Source: a bacterium (GTDB lineage: Bacteria > Pseudomonadota > Gammaproteobacteria > Burkholderiales > Burkholderiaceae_C). From it: a stretch of 64,000 nucleotides of DNA. The notes beneath the pieces are model-generated. The model was not told where the DNA came from, made no database searches, and was given only the letters and a program-made list of their open reading frames with translations. Within the stretch, counting starts at the first letter, position 1. Every line of letters starts with the position of its first letter. The translations under genes were made by a program, and so were the position numbers. Shown one piece after another: positions 27,387-35,662 of this stretch. The stretch lies in contig JAVBXK010000021.1 in the NCBI GenBank assembly GCA_030824555.1, forward strand, positions 1 to 64,000, written 5' to 3'.

Positions 27387-28154
27387 ATGAAACGGTTCAA
27401 CCCTTTTCACTTGTTTGCCCGCCATGCTGCCGTGCCTGCTGCTGAGGTGGGCGGTGGCATCGTCATCGAGAACCTGCGCAAGGTGTATGGCACGGGCGAC
27501 ACCGCCGTGGAGGCGCTGAAGAACGTCAACATGCAGGTGGCCCCCGGCGAGGTGGTGGGCCTGGTGGGGCCATCGGGCTCGGGCAAAAGCACGCTGCTGA
27601 AATGCCTGGGGGCCATCATCGAGCCCACATCTGGCCGCATGACGCTGGGCAACGAGGTGATCTATGACAACGGCTGGCGCACGCCCGATTTGCGTGCCCT
27701 GCGGCGCGACCGCATCGGCTTCGTGTTCCAGGCGCCGTACCTCATCCCGTTTCTGGACGTGACCGACAACGTGGCCCTGCTGCCCATGCTGGCCGGTGTG
27801 TCCAATGCACAGGCCCGCGCCAGGGCGCTTGAACTGCTGACTGCGCTGGACGTGCAGCACCGCGCCCGTGCCCAGGTCAGCCAGTTGTCGGGCGGTGAGC
27901 AGCAGCGCGTGTCCATTGCCCGTGCACTGGCCAACCGCCCGCCGGTCATCCTGGCCGACGAGCCCACCGCGCCGCTGGACAGCGAACGGGCGTTGGGCGT
28001 GATGCGCATCCTGAACCGCATGGCGCGCGAGGCGCACACGGCCATCATCGTGGTCACGCACGACGAGAAAATCATCCCCACCTTTCGGCGCATCTACCAG
28101 ATACGCGACGGGCAAACGGTGGAAGAGGCGGGCGAGGGGCGGTCGCTGGAGTAA
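27387..28154 (+). CDS. ABC exporter ATP-binding protein (LolD/MacB-like)
   Basis: A 255-residue ATPase with Walker A ([14 protein letters not shown]), signature (QLSGGEQQRVSIARAL), Walker B (VILADEPTAPLD) and switch histidine (IIVVTHDEKI). The FVFQAPYLIPFLDVTDNVAL Q-loop is LolD/DevA-like. The ATG at 27387 with AAGG six bases upstream is chosen over a GTG at 27381. The usual TGALD of the family reads TAPLD here, a mild departure. It is the last gene of the exporter operon and is followed at once by a long palindrome. Confidence 0.9.
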   Translation: MKRFNPFHLFARHAAVPAAEVGGGIVIENLRKVYGTGDTAVEALKNVNMQVAPGEVVGLVGPSGSGKSTLLKCLGAIIEPTSGRMTLGNEVIYDNGWRTPDLRALRRDRIGFVFQAPYLIPFLDVTDNVALLPMLAGVSNAQARARALELLTALDVQHRARAQVSQLSGGEQQRVSIARALANRPPVILADEPTAPLDSERALGVMRILNRMAREAHTAIIVVTHDEKIIPTFRRIYQIRDGQTVEEAGEGRSLE

Positions 28155-28156
28155 GA

Positions 28157-28311
28157 GGCTGAAAGTCTTTCGCTCATGCCCGCTCGCCACCCCAAAACGC
28201 ACCCGCTCGGCGTTGCAAATGCGCGCCATAGCCCGTGCTATGGCTGTGCTTTGCGCCTTGATCGGGCACGTTTTGATGCGTTGCTCGGGCACGCCCGAAA
28301 AACGCTCAGCC
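28157..28311. repeat. 155-bp imperfect palindrome between convergent genes
   Basis: The whole 155-base stretch folds on itself. The centre is CCATAGC (28226-28232) and GCTATGG (28237-28243). The outer arms start GGCTGAAAGTCTTTCG and end CGAAAAACGCTCAGCC, and many matched blocks lie between (AAAACGCACCCG with CGGGCACGTTTT). Roughly two thirds of positions pair by eye. It lies between an ATPase stop and a chemoreceptor stop, so it may be a bidirectional terminator, an inactive mobile element or a structured RNA. Confidence 0.7.
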
Positions 28312-28370
28312 TCTGAGCTGCCGCAAGCCTGGCAGTGCTGTACGTGCAGCGAAACGGCGCGCAGCCCCTC

Positions 28371-29918
28371 TCAATTCAGCTTGAAGGTGCCCACCGATGC
28401 GGACAGGCGGCTGGCCTGGTCGCGCAGGCTGCCAGCAGATGCCGTCAGTTCTTCAACCAGTGTGGCGTTTTGCTGGGTCATCTGGTCCAGCTGACTGACA
28501 GCGATGTTCACCTGGTTGATGCCGTTGGACTGCTCGCTGGCGGTGGTGGCGATTTCGGCCACGACCTCGGTCACGCGCTGAACCGACGACACGATCTGGT
28601 CCATGGTTCGCCCCGCGGACTGCACCAGGGTCGTGCCCGCGTTGATGCGCTCGACACTGCCAGTGATCAGCGCCTTGATTTCGTGGGCCGCATCGGCACT
28701 GCGTTTGGCCAGGTGGCGCACTTCGCCCGCCACCACGGCAAACCCGCGCCCCTGTTCCCCCGCACGGGCGGCTTCCACGGCGGCGTTCAACGCCAGGATG
28801 TTGGTCTGGAACGCAATGCCGTCGATGGTGCCGATGATGTCTGCAATTTTCTGGGCGCTGGCATTGATGTCGTCCATGGCGGCTACGGCCTCTGACACCA
28901 CCTTGCCGCCTGCCTGGGCCACCGAAGCGGCTTCGCTGGCCAGCCCGCTGGCCGTGTGGGCGGCGTCGGCGGCGTGTTTGACGGTGGTGTTCAACTCTTC
29001 CATGGCCGAAGCGGTTTCTTCGAGGTTGGCCGACGCTTCTTCGGTGCGCGCAGCCAGGTCGCCACTGCCTGCGGCCACTTGGGTGCTGGCTGACACGATG
29101 TCGTCAGACGTCTGGTGAATGGATGTGATGACCTGGGTGAGCGAACCCTGCATGTCGCGCAGCGCCCGCAGCAGCTGGCCGGTTTCGTCGTGACCCTGCG
29201 TGTCGGCATCGCTGGCGTGGGGGCGGAGGTCGCCTGCTGCCACACGTTGAGCGGTGTCCAGCGAGGTGTTCAGCGGGTGGACGATGCTGCGCGTGATGGT
29301 CCACGCCGCCACCACGCCCACAGTGAGCGCCAACGCACCCAGTGCCATCAGCACGTACTGCGCTTGGTCATTGGCCTGTTTGATGGGGCCAGCCGCACCG
29401 TCCAGCGCTGCCCGTTGCAGGTTCACCAGTTGCAGCACTTTGTCCTGATAGACCTTGGCTGCGGGGACGAACGTGCCCTCCAGCAGTTTGTTGGATTCTT
29501 CGGCCTGACCGTCTTTTTTCAGGCTGATGACCTTGTCGCGTGCAGCGGTGTAGACCTTGCGGACCTCGCCAATTTCGGCAAACAAGGCGCGTTCCTGGTC
29601 GGTTTCCATCAGGCCTTCCACCTTCTTTTGCAGTTCCGTGGCAGACGCGGCCGACGCCTTCTGTTCGTCTGCAAAGAATGTGGCCAGTTGCGGGTCGGTG
29701 CTTTTGGCGATGGCCGTGGTGCGCCTGACAGCGGTGTGAATGAGCAGGTACCAGTCGGCAATCAACCGCTCTTTGGCCAATGGCTTTTCAATGATGCCCT
29801 GCGTGGCCGATGAAGCTGACTGGAGTTGCCACACGCCCATGAGGGTGGTGATGAGGGAAAGCGCGAGAAGCAGGCCGAAGCCGACTGCCAGTCGGCGGCC
29901 AATGGAAAGCATGTGCAT
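28371..29918 (-). CDS. Methyl-accepting chemotaxis protein
   Basis: A 515-residue chemoreceptor. TM1 is at about 10-30 ([20 protein letters not shown]), a four-helix-bundle periplasmic domain follows, TM2 lies at about 190-210 ([20 protein letters not shown]), then HAMP and the signalling domain with the hairpin tip [20 protein letters not shown] and [15 protein letters not shown]. The tip binds CheA and CheW. The C-terminus ends TFKLN without an obvious CheR-docking pentapeptide. GAGG five bases before the ATG at 29918 sets the start. The ligand is unknown. It lies 3 kb from the chemotaxis operon. Confidence 0.94.
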   Translation of the reverse strand: MHMLSIGRRLAVGFGLLLALSLITTLMGVWQLQSASSATQGIIEKPLAKERLIADWYLLIHTAVRRTTAIAKSTDPQLATFFADEQKASAASATELQKKVEGLMETDQERALFAEIGEVRKVYTAARDKVISLKKDGQAEESNKLLEGTFVPAAKVYQDKVLQLVNLQRAALDGAAGPIKQANDQAQYVLMALGALALTVGVVAAWTITRSIVHPLNTSLDTAQRVAAGDLRPHASDADTQGHDETGQLLRALRDMQGSLTQVITSIHQTSDDIVSASTQVAAGSGDLAARTEEASANLEETASAMEELNTTVKHAADAAHTASGLASEAASVAQAGGKVVSEAVAAMDDINASAQKIADIIGTIDGIAFQTNILALNAAVEAARAGEQGRGFAVVAGEVRHLAKRSADAAHEIKALITGSVERINAGTTLVQSAGRTMDQIVSSVQRVTEVVAEIATTASEQSNGINQVNIAVSQLDQMTQQNATLVEELTASAGSLRDQASRLSASVGTFKLN

Positions 29919-30052
29919 GGAAACCTCAAGTGGAACCCGCCGCCGCGCGCGAAGGGCGCAGTCGCATGGGTCCGATGGCCCATTCTGTGGGTTTACCCTG
30001 ACGCTTGGTTTGCAGCGGAGATGCTGCTGTCCTGTTTGGGACCGTGCAGGCC

Positions 30053-30433
30053 TTATTCGAACGACGGCAGGTTGGGCGTGACCACGGGTTTGCCAGCAGC
30101 GACCCAGGCGTCGTAGCCACCGGCAAGGGAGCTGACGTTGAGGTAGCCCATGGCCTGCATGCTGACGGCCGACAAGGCTGCGCGGCCACTGGTTTTGCAG
30201 TACAGCACCACGTTCAGGTCGCGGGCTTGCAGGGCGGGCATGCCAGACAGCTTGAACTCCAGCAGCCCGCGGGGGATGTGAACCGCACCTTGCAGGTGGC
30301 CTGCGGCAAATTCGTCGGCCTCGCGCACGTCAATCAGCACATCTGCGGCGGCCAGGGCCGCATCTGCATCGGCAAGTGCGATTTCACGGCAATGGGCCTT
30401 GGCGGCCATGACGAGGTCTGTGGCGGTTTTCAT
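30053..30433 (-). CDS. Rhodanese-like domain protein
   Basis: A 126-residue rhodanese with [20 protein letters not shown] and the active loop [14 protein letters not shown], cysteine intact, ending [12 protein letters not shown]. It has a short N-terminal helix ([11 protein letters not shown]) with its own cysteine. It probably moves sulfane sulfur; partners are not evident. It is unlike the rhodanese at 148-618 in loop sequence (CKTSGR against CRSGKR), so it is a separate subfamily, yet both have a GTTGTTAGC block upstream. Confidence 0.9.
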   Translation of the reverse strand: MKTATDLVMAAKAHCREIALADADAALAAADVLIDVREADEFAAGHLQGAVHIPRGLLEFKLSGMPALQARDLNVVLYCKTSGRAALSAVSMQAMGYLNVSSLAGGYDAWVAAGKPVVTPNLPSFE

Positions 30434-30445
30434 AGGTGTTCCTGT

Positions 30446-30519
30446 TCATTAAAAAAATAGCTAACAACTAAATAGGTAAAAGAGTTAGGTCCTTTTTTTA
30501 TGCACAATTTATATTGTGC
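30446..30519 (-). promoter_or_regulatory. AT-rich promoter region with palindromes upstream of the second rhodanese
   Basis: GCACAAT TTAT ATTGTGC (30502-30519) is a perfect 7-bp inverted repeat. Next to it, AAAAAAATAGCTAAC (30445-30459) and GTTAGGTCCTTTTTTT (about 30484-30499) form a second, imperfect one. Both precede the rhodanese ATG at 30433. Dimeric repressors of the ArsR type (such as BigR/YgaV for sulfide and persulfide) often bind such sites; the regulator here is not known. The remaining part of 30434-30605 is unremarkable. Confidence 0.45.
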
Positions 30520-30605
30520 GCTCGACGGGGAGGACCATCTGCATTGCGGTGGGGCAGCGCTTGAAACCGGGTGTGGTGTGCGACTGAATCCAGGTTCAGG
30601 TGGGC

Positions 30606-32027
30606 TCAGTGCTCCGCGTGCAGTTTCTCGTGAATGCGCCGGGTGGTACGCCAGACACCCCACAGCACCAGCGGAATGGCCGCACCCGCCGCCATTTCAG
30701 GGTTCAGCGGCAGGCCAGCGGCTTTGGCGGCTTTGCCCACATACAGCATGAGGCTGACCACGTAATAGGAAATGGCCGCAATCGACAGGCCTTCCACCGT
30801 GCTCTGCAGCCGCAGCTGGAGCGCCTGGCCCTTGGTGAGCTGGGCCAGCAGCTGCTGGTTCTGTGTCTCGGTGGCGATGTCCACCCGCGTGCGCAGCAAT
30901 GCGGTGGCCCGTGTGACGCGCTCCGACAGCGAGGCCAGTCGGCCCGCAGTGGCGCTGACGGTGGCCATGGCGGGGGACAACCGGCGGTTCATGAACTCGC
31001 CGATGGTCTGTGTGCCGGGAATGGCGTGTTCGCGCAGTTCGGCAATGCGCTGCAGCACGATGTTGTGGTAAGCCGTGGTGGCTGAAAAACGGTAGGCGTG
31101 GCTGGCGGTGGCTTGCTCCACGCGGGCGGCCAATGTGGCCAGGTGGTGCAGCAACTCGGGGTCTGACTCTGTGCCGCGTTCAATTTGCGCCGTGATGTCG
31201 GCCAGTGCCTGTTCGGTGGCCGCGAGCATGGGGGCCAATGACTTGGCCACCGGCAGGCCGCGCAAGGCCATGAGGCGGTAGGTTTCCAGCTCAAGCAGCC
31301 GTTGCGACACGCGGCCTGCCCGCGTTTCGCTGGTGCCGGGTGGTGCCACCACCAGGATGCGTTCAAACCCGTTGGGGCGCAGCCGAAAGTCGGTCACGGC
31401 CCAGGAGTGTCCGTTGTTGCCCATGACCGAGGCCACCAGCATGTGGTCCCCAAGCCAAGTGCGAGCCTGCGCCAGGGTGTGGGTCGCGTCCGTGGGGTCG
31501 CCGTGCAGCATGGCCAGCTCGATGGCGGCAATGGTCTGGCCGGGAATGTCGCGAAGCCATTCAGGTGGAACGCGCAATGCCGACAGCAGTTCAGGTTCGG
31601 TGTGTCCCAGTGCCGCGTAATCGGGCGGGGGCTGAACGATGGAGTAGCGGGTGAATTCGCTGTGCCGCTCCCATTTCACCGTGTGGTTGTGACAGCGCAG
31701 ACGCAGGAAATTGCCGTTCAGGTCGGCCAGCGTCAGGTGTTGCTGGTCGGGCAGGCGTTGCAGGTGGGCCAGTTCGTCAGCCCGGCTCACGCCCTCGTTC
31801 AGCACGGCCACGTAGACCACCAGCGCAGGCAACCGGATGCGCGCCGCCGGGCGGGCGTGCACCTCGTTGTGGAGGTGGGCGCGCATGTCGGCATCCGGCG
31901 GCAGGTGTTGGAATGCAATTTGCGCTGCCCCGGTGGGCATGCCTGTTTGTGGGTATGGCGGCGGTGTGGTGCGCATGCCCCTATTTTGCGCGACGACGTT
32001 GGTGTGGCGAGTTTCCTGATCTGTCAT
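30606..32027 (-). CDS. DUF3422 family membrane protein
   Basis: A 473-residue protein of the DUF3422 family, common in proteobacteria and of unknown function. Seen features are the MRAHLHNEVHARPAARIRLP start region, the FTRYSIVQPPPDYAAL and DFRLRPNGFERILVV blocks, a long helical middle and two C-terminal membrane helices (GLSIAAISYYVVSLMLYVG; AAGAAIPLVLWGVWR). It is probably tail-anchored in the inner membrane with a large cytoplasmic domain. The ATG at 32027 is used; one at 31976 is equally possible, and neither has a strong ribosome site. It diverges from the FliA-controlled orphan. Confidence 0.8.
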   Translation of the reverse strand: MTDQETRHTNVVAQNRGMRTTPPPYPQTGMPTGAAQIAFQHLPPDADMRAHLHNEVHARPAARIRLPALVVYVAVLNEGVSRADELAHLQRLPDQQHLTLADLNGNFLRLRCHNHTVKWERHSEFTRYSIVQPPPDYAALGHTEPELLSALRVPPEWLRDIPGQTIAAIELAMLHGDPTDATHTLAQARTWLGDHMLVASVMGNNGHSWAVTDFRLRPNGFERILVVAPPGTSETRAGRVSQRLLELETYRLMALRGLPVAKSLAPMLAATEQALADITAQIERGTESDPELLHHLATLAARVEQATASHAYRFSATTAYHNIVLQRIAELREHAIPGTQTIGEFMNRRLSPAMATVSATAGRLASLSERVTRATALLRTRVDIATETQNQQLLAQLTKGQALQLRLQSTVEGLSIAAISYYVVSLMLYVGKAAKAAGLPLNPEMAAGAAIPLVLWGVWRTTRRIHEKLHAEH

Positions 32028-32179
32028 GCGTTGGCATCGAACAGGACGGTTCAAGTGTGGGTTCTGTTTGGCCGAAAACAAGGCAGGCAAAACCAAGTGT
32101 CGGCAGCACCTCCTGGTCGGCCCACCACGGGCATGCGCACGCCATTTTGTGAAAAAGAAGGGTCTTTGTGCTTTTTTTC

Positions 32180-32206
32180 TAAAGATCACTTCAGCGTGGC
32201 CGATAA
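32180..32206 (+). promoter_or_regulatory. Sigma-28 (FliA) promoter
   Basis: TAAAGATC at 32180-32187, an exact 11-base spacer, and GCCGATAA at 32199-32206. The FliA consensus from enteric bacteria is TAAAGTTT-N11-GCCGATAA, so the -10 is perfect and the -35 keeps its invariant TAAAG. It points at the orphan gene whose ATG is 53 bases downstream. No other site this good was noticed in the window. Confidence 0.85.
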
Positions 32207-32258
32207 AGATTTCGACGATAGAGAAATGCCGTGCGCATTCAGTCAGAGGAGTGTTGCC

Positions 32259-32906
32259 ATGTTGTCACTGTCAAGCATCCATACAATCAGCCAGACACCG
32301 GTGGTGCGTCCATCGTTGGTGGCCGATGCTGCGCGTCCGTCGAGTCCGTCGAGCCCGCTGAAAGCGATCGAGCCCACCACGGCGGTGAGCAAGGAGCGGT
32401 CACGCGCGGAAAACAAGACGCCTGAAGCCGGGATGAGTGCTCAGTTGGCGGCAGCGGCTCGGGCTGCTGTGTCACCTCAGGCGACGGTGCAGCAAGCGAA
32501 ACAATCCACTGACGGCACCAAGCAGCAGCAAACCCAGTCCGGCATTCAGCCAACCGAGCAACCGCCTGCCGAAAAAACGCAGATACAGAAAGCGCTCGAT
32601 GCGCAGATGAAAAGTCTGCTTTCAAATGTTTGGAAGGCCAGTGCCAGGGCGGTGGATTTTCTGCTTGGAAGGGATGCCGTCCAGCAAGCGGCCCAGGCGA
32701 GCCAAGGGAGCCAAGCTGCTCAAGCTGCTGAAGCTGCCAGCCAGCACCAAGCCGACCTCTGGCCCGTCCTGAAGTCCGGTAAAAATGGCAAAGGCACCGC
32801 AGCCCAAGCCGACCCGGCATCAGCCGTGCTTTCGTACACGTCAAAAGGCGGCACCGCCAACGGTACGGTCGACTCCCGCGGTCGCATTGTCGATTACGTT
32901 GCATGA
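32259..32906 (+). CDS. Unrecognised 215-residue protein under FliA control
   Basis: I recognise no family. The ATG at 32259 has AGAGGAG about nine bases upstream. The protein starts MLSLSSIHTISQTPVVRPSL, has a low-complexity Ser/Ala/Gln/Thr middle, a likely amphipathic helix (IQKALDAQMKSLLSNVWKAS) with ARAVDFLLGRD, a Gln/Ala repeat tract (QAAQASQGSQAAQAAEAASQ), and ends SRGRIVDYVA. No signal peptide, membrane helix or cysteine is seen. A disordered Ser/Thr-rich N-terminus is what flagellar type III export substrates often have. The sigma-28 promoter places it in the late flagellar class with flagellin and chemotaxis genes. It converges on cheB. A role as a late secreted or motility-linked factor is inference. 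Confidence 0.75.
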   Translation: MLSLSSIHTISQTPVVRPSLVADAARPSSPSSPLKAIEPTTAVSKERSRAENKTPEAGMSAQLAAAARAAVSPQATVQQAKQSTDGTKQQQTQSGIQPTEQPPAEKTQIQKALDAQMKSLLSNVWKASARAVDFLLGRDAVQQAAQASQGSQAAQAAEAASQHQADLWPVLKSGKNGKGTAAQADPASAVLSYTSKGGTANGTVDSRGRIVDYVA

Positions 32907-32989
32907 AGATCAGGCCGACATCTTCCAGCGATGTGTCTGTGCCAGTTGCCCGACGCCGAGTGCGCGCTGGGTAGGCTTTACCGGCAGGG

Positions 32990-34096
32990 TCAGATGCGGT
33001 GGCGAACGCCTGAGCCGCCCACCGCCAGTTTTTCCATCAGGGTTTGCGCAATTTGTTTCAACGGCAGCACCTCGTTGGCCGCACCCGCTTGGATGGCCAT
33101 GCGTGGCATCCCGAACACCACACAACTGGCTTCATCCTGGCAAATGTTGTAGCTGCCAGCATCGCGCATTTCCCTCATGGCTTGCGCCCCATCCCCTCCC
33201 ATGCCGGTGAGCATCACGCCGAACGCATTGGGCCCCAGCACTTTGGCTGCGGAGCGGAACAGCACCTCGACTGACGGTTTATGACGGTTGACAGGTTCGG
33301 TGTCTTCCACCACGGCAACGTAGTTCGAGCCACTGCGGTCAATGCGAAACTGTTTGCCACCAGGTGCGATGTAGGCGTGCCCAGGCAGGATGCGCTCGCC
33401 GTGGCTGGCTTCCTTGACACTGATCTTGCAAAGTGAGTCAAGGCGGGCCGCAAAGCTTGTGGTGAAGCCCGGCGGCATGTGCTGCGTGATGACGATGGCA
33501 GGCGAATCGGCCGGCAGGGGCACCAGCACCTCGCGAATGGCCTCTGTCCCACCAGTGGATGCGCCGATACAAATGACTTTTTCAGTGGACAGTCGGCTGT
33601 ACGAGATTGTTTTGGACACCACGGGTGGGGGGCTGCTCACGCCAAGGGCAGGCTTCTTCACTGCCTCAGGTGGTGCGGAGGCATGGCGACTCACGTGTGC
33701 AACGGATGCAGTCCGGATTTTGTCGACGATCTCTGTTGAGAGGTCTTTCAAACCCGTCGCCACACCGATGCGCGGTTTGGCCACGAAATCGATTGCGCCC
33801 ATTTCCAGCGCACGCATCGTGATTTCTGCACCTTTTTCTGTCAGTGTGGACACCATGACCACAGGCATCGGGCGCAAGCGCATCAGCCGAGACAAAAAAT
33901 CAAGGCCATCCATGCGTGGCATTTCCACGTCCAGCGTGATCACGTCAGGGTTCAGTTCGCGAATCATTTCGCGCGCAACCAGTGGGTCGTTGGCCGCGCC
34001 GACGCATTCCATATCAGGTTGCTTGTTGATGATTTCAGTCAGCAGGCTGCGGACAAGTGCCGAGTCGTCGACCACGACCACCCTGATTTTTGCCAT
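32990..34096 (-). CDS. cheB: Chemotaxis response regulator methylesterase CheB
   Basis: A 368-residue CheB with receiver ([14 protein letters not shown]; phospho-acceptor D56 in [12 protein letters not shown]; lysine in FVAKPRIG), a Pro/Val-rich linker, and methylesterase domain with serine in [12 protein letters not shown], histidine in [15 protein letters not shown] and aspartate in [13 protein letters not shown]. It removes methyl groups from chemoreceptors after phosphorylation by CheA. The ATG at 34096 is used; a TTG six bases upstream is possible. It is the last gene of the cheZ-like-cheY-cheA-cheR-cheD-cheB operon. Confidence 0.96.
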   Translation of the reverse strand: MAKIRVVVVDDSALVRSLLTEIINKQPDMECVGAANDPLVAREMIRELNPDVITLDVEMPRMDGLDFLSRLMRLRPMPVVMVSTLTEKGAEITMRALEMGAIDFVAKPRIGVATGLKDLSTEIVDKIRTASVAHVSRHASAPPEAVKKPALGVSSPPPVVSKTISYSRLSTEKVICIGASTGGTEAIREVLVPLPADSPAIVITQHMPPGFTTSFAARLDSLCKISVKEASHGERILPGHAYIAPGGKQFRIDRSGSNYVAVVEDTEPVNRHKPSVEVLFRSAAKVLGPNAFGVMLTGMGGDGAQAMREMRDAGSYNICQDEASCVVFGMPRMAIQAGAANEVLPLKQIAQTLMEKLAVGGSGVRHRI

Positions 34097-34111
34097 TCTC
34101 AATCAACTCCG

Positions 34112-34816
34112 TTAAAAAAGATCAACCGATCCACCGGCGGTGGTCTTGGCCAAGTTGGCCGCATTGCCCTTGCGCTCGGTGGATTCCAGCGACTCGGGAT
34201 GGGAATGTGCCAGCTTCTTGACCATCGCCTTGCCCGTTGTCGGGAAAAAAACCACTTTGCGCGGGTAGATGTCAAGCACGTCTTTCGATACAACAGTGAT
34301 GCGCTCTGTGTGCAGATAGTCGAGCACGAACTGTGTGTTGCGCTCTCCCACGTTCATCGTGGTGAACCCGGCCATGACCTGTCCGCCTCCAAATACTTTT
34401 GCTTGCATCGATTCTTTCCGTGCACCAAGTTTGAGCATTTCGTTGATCAGTAACTCCATGGCATATGAGCCGTAGCGTCCCGATGTGTCTGAGCTGTCGC
34501 CTTCCGGCAGCATGAAGTGGTTCATGCCGCCCACCCCTGCTTTGGTGTCCCAGATGCATGCGGCAATGCAGGATCCGAGCACCGTCATGATGAGGATGTC
34601 ACTGTCCGCTACGAAGTATTCCCCGGGAAGCACTTTGACGGCATCGGATTGAAAGTGATGATCAAAGAAAAAGAATGAAGCCTCGCCCGGTTTGCGTGTC
34701 CGCTGCCGCAAAGTCAGCAATGAGTTGCTTTTTTGTAAGCCACCAGACAAGGGGGCGCCAGTTGATGTCAGACCGTTGGCCCTCGAACCGGTTGCGCCAA
34801 GGTCAGACGCGTTCAT
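34112..34816 (-). CDS. cheD: Chemoreceptor glutamine deamidase CheD
   Basis: A 234-residue CheD. LPGEYFVADSDILIMTVLGS followed by CIAACIWD contains the catalytic cysteine, and GGMNHFMLPEGD contains the catalytic histidine; threonine lies in the FGGGQVMAGFTTMNVGERN region. It deamidates receptor glutamines and may bind CheC or CheY. An N-terminal extension of some 50 residues precedes the domain, and the C-terminus ends GGSVDLF, very like the GSIELF end of the cheZ-like protein. The start at 34816 overlaps cheR by 14 bases. Confidence 0.94.
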   Translation of the reverse strand: MNASDLGATGSRANGLTSTGAPLSGGLQKSNSLLTLRQRTRKPGEASFFFFDHHFQSDAVKVLPGEYFVADSDILIMTVLGSCIAACIWDTKAGVGGMNHFMLPEGDSSDTSGRYGSYAMELLINEMLKLGARKESMQAKVFGGGQVMAGFTTMNVGERNTQFVLDYLHTERITVVSKDVLDIYPRKVVFFPTTGKAMVKKLAHSHPESLESTERKGNAANLAKTTAGGSVDLF

Positions 34817-35657
34817 AGACGGTCTTTCCGCGAAGCGTGAACAGTGTCTTGGCGTCGGTGAAGTTTTCGGCGTGTCCCACGAACAGCATCCCACCAGGTT
34901 TCATGTTGCGGTGGATGCGTTCCAGCACGCGGCGCTGCGTGGCTGCGTCAAAGTAGATCATCACGTTGCGGCAGAACACAAAGTCGAACGCCTCACGGAA
35001 AGGCCAGTTGTCCTGGATCAGGTTGACGGTGAAGAAGTCGATGTGCTTTTGCAACTCCGGCTTCACTCGAACATAGCCGCTGTTGTTGCCTTTTCCCTTG
35101 AGGAAGTACTTTCTGAGCTGGTCAGCTGTCAACCCTTTGACGTTCTCTGACTTGTAGACCCCCGCGGCAGCGGTGGCCAGTACCTTGGTATCGATGTCGC
35201 TGCATTGCAGTGAATAGTTGGCACCCGGCCCAAGGGTGTCCAGTACCGTCATGGCGATGGAGTAAGGCTCTTCACCGGTCGAGGTGGCGCTGCACCAGAT
35301 GCGTGGATTTGCACCCGACCCCATTTTCCGAAGGTGGTCCGACAGGATGGTGAAATGGTGCTGTTCGCGGAAAAACGCCGTCAGGTTGGTGGTCAGAGCG
35401 TTGATGAATTCCTGCCACTCGGCACCGTCGTTGTGCTCTAGCCAGTCTAGGTAGCCCTTGAAGCTCTCGTGCCCCGTTTCCCGCAAACGTCGCGAGATTC
35501 GGCTGTAAACCATGGCGTGCTTGCCATCATGCAGACTGATCCCTGCTCGTTGGTAAATCAATGCCTTGATACGCGCAAAATCCTGATCGCTCCAGACGAA
35601 CTCCCGCCCCTGGGTCAATGGGCCGGTGTCGTCCGGCGCTGCGGTGTGTCTGTTCAT
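34803..35657 (-). CDS. cheR: Chemotaxis protein methyltransferase CheR
   Basis: A 284-residue CheR with RISRRLRETGHESFKGYLDW in the N-terminal domain, TTNLTAFFREQHHF, RIWCSATSTGEEPYSIAM as SAM-binding loop and FDFVFCRNVMIYFDAATQ. It methylates chemoreceptor glutamates. It sits five bases after cheA and overlaps cheD. It differs clearly from the CheR at 9812 (GCATGEEA there, SATSTGEEP here), which supports separate pathways. Confidence 0.96.
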   Translation of the reverse strand: MNRHTAAPDDTGPLTQGREFVWSDQDFARIKALIYQRAGISLHDGKHAMVYSRISRRLRETGHESFKGYLDWLEHNDGAEWQEFINALTTNLTAFFREQHHFTILSDHLRKMGSGANPRIWCSATSTGEEPYSIAMTVLDTLGPGANYSLQCSDIDTKVLATAAAGVYKSENVKGLTADQLRKYFLKGKGNNSGYVRVKPELQKHIDFFTVNLIQDNWPFREAFDFVFCRNVMIYFDAATQRRVLERIHRNMKPGGMLFVGHAENFTDAKTLFTLRGKTVYERV

Positions 35658-35662
35658 TTGAC

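Noticed and set aside
26058-28292. A 744-codon minus-strand open frame rich in His/Gln/Arg
   Set aside because: It mirrors the ABC exporter permease and ATPase, both of which show clear motifs and ribosome sites.
28371-29918. NWETF-like CheR docking peptide on the chemoreceptor
   Set aside because: The protein ends TFKLN, without the aromatic pentapeptide pattern.
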